DNA from: Actinomycetota bacterium
Lineage (GTDB): Bacteria; Actinomycetota; Actinomycetes; Nanopelagicales; Nanopelagicaceae
Reading direction: 5' to 3'
Assembly: GCA_005787645.1 (NCBI GenBank)
Contig: SYAM01000085.1
Coordinates: 1-11,487, forward strand
Length of the DNA stretch: 11,487 bases
Made by a program: the position numbers and the translations under genes. The notes under the pieces were generated by a model. The model saw nothing but the letters and a program-made list of their open reading frames with translations. It searched no databases and had not been told where the DNA came from. The first letter of the stretch is position 1; each line of letters starts with the position of its first letter. This document shows positions 5,989-11,487 of the stretch, one piece after another.

Positions 5989-8900
5989 CGCAACCACTCC
6001 TGAAGCGAGGTGACCGTGAAATCACCATGACGTTGAGCAACCATCGCCTCCGCGGCGGCATTCAGTCCGGAAATAGTCGTGATTATAGGAATGCCTCGAG
6101 CAACAGCCCCTGTTCGAATACGCCAACCATCTTCACGTGGACCTGAACCAAATGGGGTATTGATTACCAGTGCGACAACACCACCTTCGATCAAATCGAG
6201 GGCAGTCATCTCCCCCTTCGGTCCTTTACCCTCCGAAAATTTTCGAACCTGCTCCACGTTGATTCCCTCTTTGGCTAACGCATTGGCAGTGCCAGAGGTT
6301 GCGAACAGTTTGTACCCAGATTCAAAGAGTTTCTTTGTTCCACGAATGCCTTCTGCTTTGTCCCGATCTGCGAATGAGACAAAAACCGCTCCTGTGCTCG
6401 GTAACGCTCCTGATGCTGCACTTTGAGATTTCGAAAATGCTTTTCCGAAGGTGTCATCTCGACCCATCACTTCACCGGTGCTGCGCATCTCTGGCCCAAG
6501 GAGCGCATCCACTCCGCTGCCATCACGTTTTCTGAAACGATTCCATGGCAAGACCGCTTCTTTCACGCTGATGCCCCGTGCCTGTCCATCTCCAGATTTT
6601 GGCAACATGCCCTCCGCACGAAGTTGTTCGATGCTCTTTCCTAAGGAGATTTGTGCTGCCGCTTTAGCAAGCGGCACCCCAATCGCCTTGCTGACAAATG
6701 GCACAGTTCGAGAAGCGCGTGGATTTGCCTCGAGCACGAAGAGAGTTCCATCTTCGATTGCAAATTGGATGTTGATTAAACCACGCACACCAACCCCACG
6801 AGCAATCTTCTCTGTCGCAAGACGAATCTCCATTAACGACTGGGTGCTTAGGTCAACAGGAGGTAAGACGCACGCTGAATCTCCTGAATGAATTCCAGCC
6901 TCTTCGATATGTTCCATGACGCCGGCAAGGAAGAGTTCCTGACCGTCGAATAAGGCATCTACATCGAGTTCAGTTGCGTGGTCTAAGAAACGATCCACAA
7001 GAACTGGATGGTCGGGGCTGATCTCCGTGGCGCGAGATATATAGCTGGCGAGCGCTTGATCGTCGTAGACGATTTCCATTCCGCGCCCACCTAAAACGTA
7101 TGAAGGCCGCACTAGTACTGGATATCCGACCCTCTCTGCGATGGCGGAAGCATCGTCGTACGAGTATGCAAGTCCAAACTCAGGTGCACGCAATTGCTCG
7201 CGGATGAGCAGAGCGCCGAACTCTCCGCGATCTTCTGCAATATCGATAGCAGCGGGGCTGGTACCGACAATCGGAACGCCTGCATCTTCTAGCGCTTTAG
7301 CTAGTCCCAAGGGAGTTTGTCCGCCGAGTTGTACAACTACCCCTGCTACAGGCCCTACCGCAAGCTCTGCTCGATAGATCTCCATTACATCTTCAAAGGT
7401 CAATGGTTCGAAGTAGAGTCGATCCGCGGTGTCGTAATCGGTTGACACGGTCTCGGGATTGCAATTGATCATGACCGTTTCATAATCCATGGCCTTGAGC
7501 GCAAATGCCGCATGTACGCAGGAGTAATCGAATTCCACTCCCTGGCCAATCCTGTTCGGTCCACTTCCGAGGATGAGAACTGCAGGTCTAGTTCGTGGTT
7601 CGACCTCACTTTCTTCGTCGTAGCTTGAGTAGTGATATGGAGTGAGCGCTTGGAACTCAGCGGCGCAGGTATCCACCGTCTTAAAGACCGGATGTATTCC
7701 AAAGCCCTCACGCTTGCGACGAATATCGCTCTCCTTCAAGGCGGTAACGGAACCTATCTGTTGATCTGAAAAACCTAATCGCTTTGCTCGCCTTAATAGT
7801 GAGGCAGTCAACTCGCCTGGTTCTGATAACTCTCGAGCCATCTCATTTATCTGCTCGATTTGATCAAGGAACCAGGGATCAATTTTTGACACTTCATGCA
7901 CCTTGGCGACGCCCGCACCAAGAAAGAGAGCACGCTGAACGTGATGGATACGTGATTCTGTTGGGGTTCTGGATGCTTCCAATTCATATTCGAGGTCTCC
8001 TTCCGGAGAGAAATCAAATGAGTAACCCTTCTTCTCGAGTGAACGCATCGCCTTCTGTAACGCCTCCGGAAAGCTCCTGCCGATCGCCATAGCCTCACCC
8101 ACGCTCTTCATCGTGGTGGTCAATCGCGGGTCTGCAGCAGGGAACTTTTCAAAATTAAAGCGCGGGATTTTCACGACTATGTAATCAAGTGTTGGTTCGA
8201 ACGAGGCTGGAGTCTCTTTTGTAATGTCGTTTTGAATCTCATCCAACGAATAACCAATCGCTAATTTCGCTGCTATTTTTGCAATAGGGAAACCTGTCGC
8301 CTTGGATGCCAGTGCGCTTGATCGAGAAACACGTGGATTCATCTCGATAACAACGATACGACCATCATGCGGGTTAACGGCAAATTGGATGTTACATCCT
8401 CCTGTATCAACTCCCACAGAGCGGATGATGTTGATAGAAAGGTTTCGTAATTTCTGATATTCGACATCTGTCAGCGTCAGAGCAGGGGCTACTGTTATCG
8501 AATCTCCAGTATGCACGCCCATGGGATCGAAATTCTCAATCGAACAGATCACAACGACGTTATCCTTGTAATCGCGCATCATCTCAAGTTCGAATTCTTT
8601 CCATCCGAGAATTGATTCTTCAATGAGCACCTCAGTAGTTGGGCTGTAGCGAAGCCCAGCGCCAGCAATCTCTCGGAGCTCTGATTCATCTTTGGCTATC
8701 CCCGAACCCAATCCTCCCATCGTGAAGGAAGGTCTAACGACGACCGGATAATTAAATTCATGAGCGGCAGTAATGCATTCTTCGATTCTGTGACATATTT
8801 GAGAACGAGCCGATTCGCCACCAATACTCTCGACTATACCCTTGAATATCTCTCGATTCTCACCGCGATTGATTGCTTCGACATTGGCACCGATGAGACG

Positions 8901-9239
8901 GACCCCATGCTTTTCTAATACCCCCGCTTCATGGAGTTTTATTGCGGTGTTGAGCGCAGTTTGCCCACCCAGGGTTGCAAGAAGGGCATCAGGTCGTTCT
9001 TTCTCGATTACTTTCGTTACGAATTCGGTGGTGATGGGTTCAATATAGGTGGCATCAGCAAATTCGGGATCCGTCATAATCGTCGCAGGATTGGAATTGA
9101 TGAGAATCACACGTAAACCCTCAGAGCGAAGAACTCGACATGCTTGTGTGCCCGAATAATCAAATTCACATGCCTGTCCGATGACAATTGGCCCTGACCC
9201 AATGACCAAGACACTTTTAATATCGCTTCGCTTCGGCAT
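5985..9239 (-). CDS. carB: Carbamoyl phosphate synthetase large subunit
   Basis: The large subunit makes carbamoyl phosphate from bicarbonate, ammonia (channelled from CarA) and two ATP, for pyrimidine and arginine synthesis. At 1084 residues it is close to E. coli CarB. The two halves are similar. An ATP-grasp half at about 1-400 contains RPSFTMGGLGSG at 169-180 and EMNPRVSRSSAL at 299-310. A second half at about 550-940 contains RPSYVLGGRG at 711-720 and EANPRASRTVPF at 837-848. Both begin with GSGPxxIGQ nucleotide-binding motifs (14-22 and 558-566). A methylglyoxal-synthase-like allosteric domain spans about 950-1070; Lys961, Thr981, Thr984, Asn1027 and Thr1028 line up with E. coli UMP-site residues, so UMP feedback is plausible. 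The ATG shares one base with the carA stop (TGATG), and GGAAGG at 9249-9254 lies about 9 bases upstream. No frameshift or missing domain was seen. Confidence 0.98.
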   Translation of the reverse strand: MPKRSDIKSVLVIGSGPIVIGQACEFDYSGTQACRVLRSEGLRVILINSNPATIMTDPEFADATYIEPITTEFVTKVIEKERPDALLATLGGQTALNTAIKLHEAGVLEKHGVRLIGANVEAINRGENREIFKGIVESIGGESARSQICHRIEECITAAHEFNYPVVVRPSFTMGGLGSGIAKDESELREIAGAGLRYSPTTEVLIEESILGWKEFELEMMRDYKDNVVVICSIENFDPMGVHTGDSITVAPALTLTDVEYQKLRNLSINIIRSVGVDTGGCNIQFAVNPHDGRIVVIEMNPRVSRSSALASKATGFPIAKIAAKLAIGYSLDEIQNDITKETPASFEPTLDYIVVKIPRFNFEKFPAADPRLTTTMKSVGEAMAIGRSFPEALQKAMRSLEKKGYSFDFSPEGDLEYELEASRTPTESRIHHVQRALFLGAGVAKVHEVSKIDPWFLDQIEQINEMARELSEPGELTASLLRRAKRLGFSDQQIGSVTALKESDIRRKREGFGIHPVFKTVDTCAAEFQALTPYHYSSYDEESEVEPRTRPAVLILGSGPNRIGQGVEFDYSCVHAAFALKAMDYETVMINCNPETVSTDYDTADRLYFEPLTFEDVMEIYRAELAVGPVAGVVVQLGGQTPLGLAKALEDAGVPIVGTSPAAIDIAEDRGEFGALLIREQLRAPEFGLAYSYDDASAIAERVGYPVLVRPSYVLGGRGMEIVYDDQALASYISRATEISPDHPVLVDRFLDHATELDVDALFDGQELFLAGVMEHIEEAGIHSGDSACVLPPVDLSTQSLMEIRLATEKIARGVGVRGLINIQFAIEDGTLFVLEANPRASRTVPFVSKAIGVPLAKAAAQISLGKSIEQLRAEGMLPKSGDGQARGISVKEAVLPWNRFRKRDGSGVDALLGPEMRSTGEVMGRDDTFGKAFSKSQSAASGALPSTGAVFVSFADRDKAEGIRGTKKLFESGYKLFATSGTANALAKEGINVEQVRKFSEGKGPKGEMTALDLIEGGVVALVINTPFGSGPREDGWRIRTGAVARGIPIITTISGLNAAAEAMVAQRHGDFTVTSLQEWLR
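5997..6001 (-). promoter_or_regulatory. Ribosome binding site of pyrK (decides start)
   Basis: The minus strand reads AGGAG, 8 bases before the ATG at 5988 and within the last codons of carB. Its last base is the first base of an in-frame GTG at 5997, so it cannot serve that GTG; the ATG is the likely start. Confidence 0.65.
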
Positions 9240-10357
9240 CAGCGTTGACCTTCCATCAAATGTAAGAATCTATCGAAGAGATATGCCGCATCGTGAGGCC
9301 CAGCGGCTGCTTCGGGGTGATACTGCACGCTAAAACCTGGGCGGTCGAGAAGTTCAAGGCCCTCAACTACTTGGTCATTGAGATTTATATGCGAAACTCG
9401 CCCTCGGCCAAAAACTGTATCGAATATCCCCTCTGTTGGGGCCCGAACGGCAAAACCGTGGTTGTGGGCAGTTATTTCGACCTTTCCACTGGCTTTATCG
9501 AGAACTGGTTGATTGATACCGCGATGTCCAAATCGCAATTTATACGTCTCAAAACCGAGCGCACGACCGAATATCTGGTGTCCAAAACAAATTCCAAAAA
9601 CAGGAATCTCACGCTGGAGGATTTCTCGAACCAATTCGACAGTCGACTGCATCGTAGATGGATCACCGGGTCCATTGGAGAGAAAGATTCCATCCGGGCG
9701 CACTGCCGATAACTCATCAAAAGTGGCATTGAAGGGAAAAACATGTACTTCGATTCCTCGCTCTGACATGAGGCGAGGTGTCGCACCTTTAATTCCGAGA
9801 TCAAGGGCTGCAACTGTCGCCTTTTTGACACCTACCGCTGGGACTAAGTACTTCGTGTCGATTGAAACTTCGGTAACGAGATTGGCGCCGACCATCTCTG
9901 GAGATTTGCGGACCCTTCTGATCATCTCTTCTCGGGATAGTCCTTCACCTGAAAAGATCCCCACTCGCATCGCACCACAATCGCGTAAATGTCGAGTGAG
10001 CGCTCGGGTATCGATTCCTGAGATTCCCACCACGCCGCTCTCTGTTAACTCGCTCTCCAGGTCCCGTTCAGAACGCCAATTGCTGGAAATTCGCGAAGGA
10101 TCTCGGACCACAAATCCTGACACCCAGATTCGACGTGATTCTTCATCTACGGTATTCATACCGGTATTTCCAATGTGTGGAGCTGTCATGACCACTACCT
10201 GACGGAAATAGGAGGGGTCGGTGAGAGTCTCTTGATATCCGGTCATACCGGTGGCAAAAACTGCCTCCCCGAAGGTTTCCCCTTCTTTGGCCCACGCCTC
10301 TCCCTCAAATATTCGACCATCATCGAGGACTAGGTATGCGCTCTTCCGATTTTTCAT
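9239..10357 (-). CDS. carA: Carbamoyl phosphate synthetase small (glutaminase) subunit
   Basis: The small subunit hydrolyses glutamine and passes ammonia to CarB. It has 372 residues, a normal length. Residues about 1-150 form the CarA-specific N-terminal domain, with TGMTGYQETLTDPSY at 36-50 and HIGNTGMN at 61-68. About 180-370 is the class I glutamine amidotransferase: LSNGPGDPS at 226-234; nucleophile Cys257 in PVFGICFGHQIFG; HNHGFAV at 298-304; and His347 and Glu349 in QYHPEAAAGPHD. The ATG overlaps the pyrC TGA by 4 bases (ATGA). The nearest purine-rich stretch, AAGGGAGAG, ends about 14 bases upstream. That is too far for efficient independent initiation, so translation probably depends on ribosomes finishing pyrC. 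Identity is secure. Confidence 0.98.
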   Translation of the reverse strand: MKNRKSAYLVLDDGRIFEGEAWAKEGETFGEAVFATGMTGYQETLTDPSYFRQVVVMTAPHIGNTGMNTVDEESRRIWVSGFVVRDPSRISSNWRSERDLESELTESGVVGISGIDTRALTRHLRDCGAMRVGIFSGEGLSREEMIRRVRKSPEMVGANLVTEVSIDTKYLVPAVGVKKATVAALDLGIKGATPRLMSERGIEVHVFPFNATFDELSAVRPDGIFLSNGPGDPSTMQSTVELVREILQREIPVFGICFGHQIFGRALGFETYKLRFGHRGINQPVLDKASGKVEITAHNHGFAVRAPTEGIFDTVFGRGRVSHINLNDQVVEGLELLDRPGFSVQYHPEAAAGPHDAAYLFDRFLHLMEGQR

Positions 10358-11487
10358 AACGGATTCACTAACTCTCCCTTTGCAACCACTAAGTTGCCGC
10401 GGAGGAAGGTGTACATCACCTGTCCAGGAAGGGTTCGATCAAAATAAGGATTATTCATACTCTTACTAGCACTTCTTATCTCGCTTACCTTGCGACGAGC
10501 AGCAGCGTCATAAAGCACGATGTTTGCCGCAGCGCCTTTTGTGATCCCTAAACCCTGATGAGCCAGCCGTCCAATTTTCGCTGGTGCAGTAGACATGCGT
10601 TGAGCAATAATTTTCCAATCAGCCAGTCCATTCTCGATGATGCTCTCCTGCACAACCGAAAGAGCCGTTTCCAAGCCAACCATTCCGTTGGCAGCCTCAC
10701 TCCATTCGCACTCTTTGCTCTCTTTCGGATGTGGGGCGTGATCTGTTGCGACGATATCAATGGTGCCATCTACCAACGCCGCCCGGAGCGCTTGCACATC
10801 GAGCTCAGTGCGTAGCGGAGGATTCACTTTGTAAACCGGGTCATAACTCTCTGCCGCGCTATCGGTGAGTAAGAGATGATGTGGTGTCACTTCTGCTGTC
10901 ACCTCTATGCCGCGCGCTTTTGCCCAACGAATGATCTCAACGCTGCCTGCCGTTGAAACATGACATATATGTAAACGAGCCTGAACGTGCTCAGCGAGGA
11001 GTACATCGCGGGCGATTATTGCCTCTTCGGCTACCGCTGGCCATCCTGCCAATCCCAAACGTGCAGACACTACGCCTTCGTTCATTTGAGCATTCTCAGT
11101 AAGTCTGGGATCTTGGGCATGTTGGGCAATCACTCCGTCAAACTGTTTTACGTATTCGAGAGCCCTTCGCATCACAAGTGAATCAAAGACGCATTTCCCA
11201 TCATCGCTAAAGACCTTGACGTTTGCCATCGAGTGGGCCATTGCTCCAAGTTCTGCTAGTTGCGCGCCATTGAGACCTTGCGTTACCGCACCTACGGCAA
11301 AGACATCGCAATAGCCAGCCTCGCGCCCAAGTCGAACCACCTGTTCGACCACGCCGGCGGTATCGGCGACAGGTTCCGTATTTGCCATGGCATGCACTGC
11401 AGTGAAACCACCTAGGGCCGCAGCAGCGCTGCCCGAACGGACCGTCTCTGCATCTTCACGTCCTGGTTCACGCAAATGTGTGTGAAG
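10354..11487 (-). CDS. pyrC: Dihydroorotase, 5' end cut by window edge
   Basis: The zinc amidohydrolase cyclises N-carbamoyl-aspartate to dihydroorotate. The frame is open to the right edge, giving 377 visible residues; the family is about 420-430, so roughly 50 N-terminal residues lie outside. The first visible residues are LHTHLREPG, the family metal motif HxHLREPG, which shows the gene continues beyond the window; the TTG at 11475 is an internal Leu codon of that motif. Also seen: AMANTEP; Asp at visible residue 126 in AQHAQD, likely the metal-bridging acid of class I enzymes; HICHVS; EVTPHHLLLTD; KVNPPLRTE; and the catalytic Asp at about 249 in VATDHAPH. The C terminus, after GAAANIVLYD, is the usual beta-sandwich tail ending NPYFDRTLPGQV and beyond. 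Its stop overlaps the carA start. Confidence 0.96.
   Translation of the reverse strand, partial: LHTHLREPGREDAETVRSGSAAAALGGFTAVHAMANTEPVADTAGVVEQVVRLGREAGYCDVFAVGAVTQGLNGAQLAELGAMAHSMANVKVFSDDGKCVFDSLVMRRALEYVKQFDGVIAQHAQDPRLTENAQMNEGVVSARLGLAGWPAVAEEAIIARDVLLAEHVQARLHICHVSTAGSVEIIRWAKARGIEVTAEVTPHHLLLTDSAAESYDPVYKVNPPLRTELDVQALRAALVDGTIDIVATDHAPHPKESKECEWSEAANGMVGLETALSVVQESIIENGLADWKIIAQRMSTAPAKIGRLAHQGLGITKGAAANIVLYDAAARRKVSEIRSASKSMNNPYFDRTLPGQVMYTFLRGNLVVAKGELVNPL

Noticed and set aside
9513..10202. A 229-codon plus-strand frame over carA.
   Set aside because: It is antisense to carA and Arg/Ser/Pro/Thr-rich, with no motif. There is no independent evidence of coding.
11473..11475. A TTG taken as the pyrC start, giving a complete 373-residue protein.
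   Set aside because: The codons before it read LHTH, completing the metal motif HxHLREPG, so the TTG is an internal Leu and the gene is truncated by the window edge.
1..11487. Mobile elements, phage genes, defence genes, CRISPR or repeat arrays.
   Set aside because: Every stretch is accounted for by conserved housekeeping genes. I saw no transposase, integrase, inverted-repeat ends or regular repeats by eye.

Overview
The window is one uninterrupted run of eleven protein genes, all on the minus strand. They read from the right edge to the left edge: pyrC (5' end cut off), carA, carB, pyrK, pyrD, pyrF, mihF, gmk, rpoZ, coaBC and metK (3' end cut off). The largest non-coding gap is about 43 bases, between pyrF and mihF. 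I see no RNA gene, mobile element, CRISPR array, repeat family or Rho-independent terminator. Several gene pairs overlap by 1 to 4 bases, so this looks like one long operon or two abutting ones.

The organism is very probably an actinomycete-phylum bacterium (Actinomycetota). The mihF product is the integration host factor family typical of that phylum. The omega subunit, Gmk and CoaBC also read as actinobacterial versions, and the order mihF-gmk-rpoZ-coaBC-metK is the familiar actinobacterial one. Base composition looks near half G+C by eye, which is low for soil actinomycetes. It would fit a freshwater lineage such as Nanopelagicales or the small-genome Microbacteriaceae, but that placement is only a guess.

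Right part (about 3507-11487): de novo pyrimidine synthesis. CarA and CarB make carbamoyl phosphate. PyrC closes the dihydroorotate ring. PyrD with PyrK oxidises dihydroorotate to orotate using NAD+. PyrF decarboxylates OMP to UMP. PyrB and PyrE are not in the window; pyrB may lie just beyond the right edge. The PyrK/PyrD pair is the NAD-linked class 1B enzyme, and PyrF is the short type 1 enzyme. To my knowledge Streptomyces and Mycobacterium instead use a quinone-linked class 2 PyrD and a type 2 PyrF, so this half has a mildly unusual enzyme choice.

Left part (1-3463): a housekeeping block holding a nucleoid protein (mIHF), GMP kinase, the RNA polymerase omega subunit, the bifunctional coenzyme A enzyme CoaBC and S-adenosylmethionine synthetase. 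Together the operon ties UMP and GDP supply to transcription machinery and two central cofactors. All genes look intact within the window. I found no previously undescribed system; the findings are modest variations on known enzymes plus some gene-junction and translation-start oddities.
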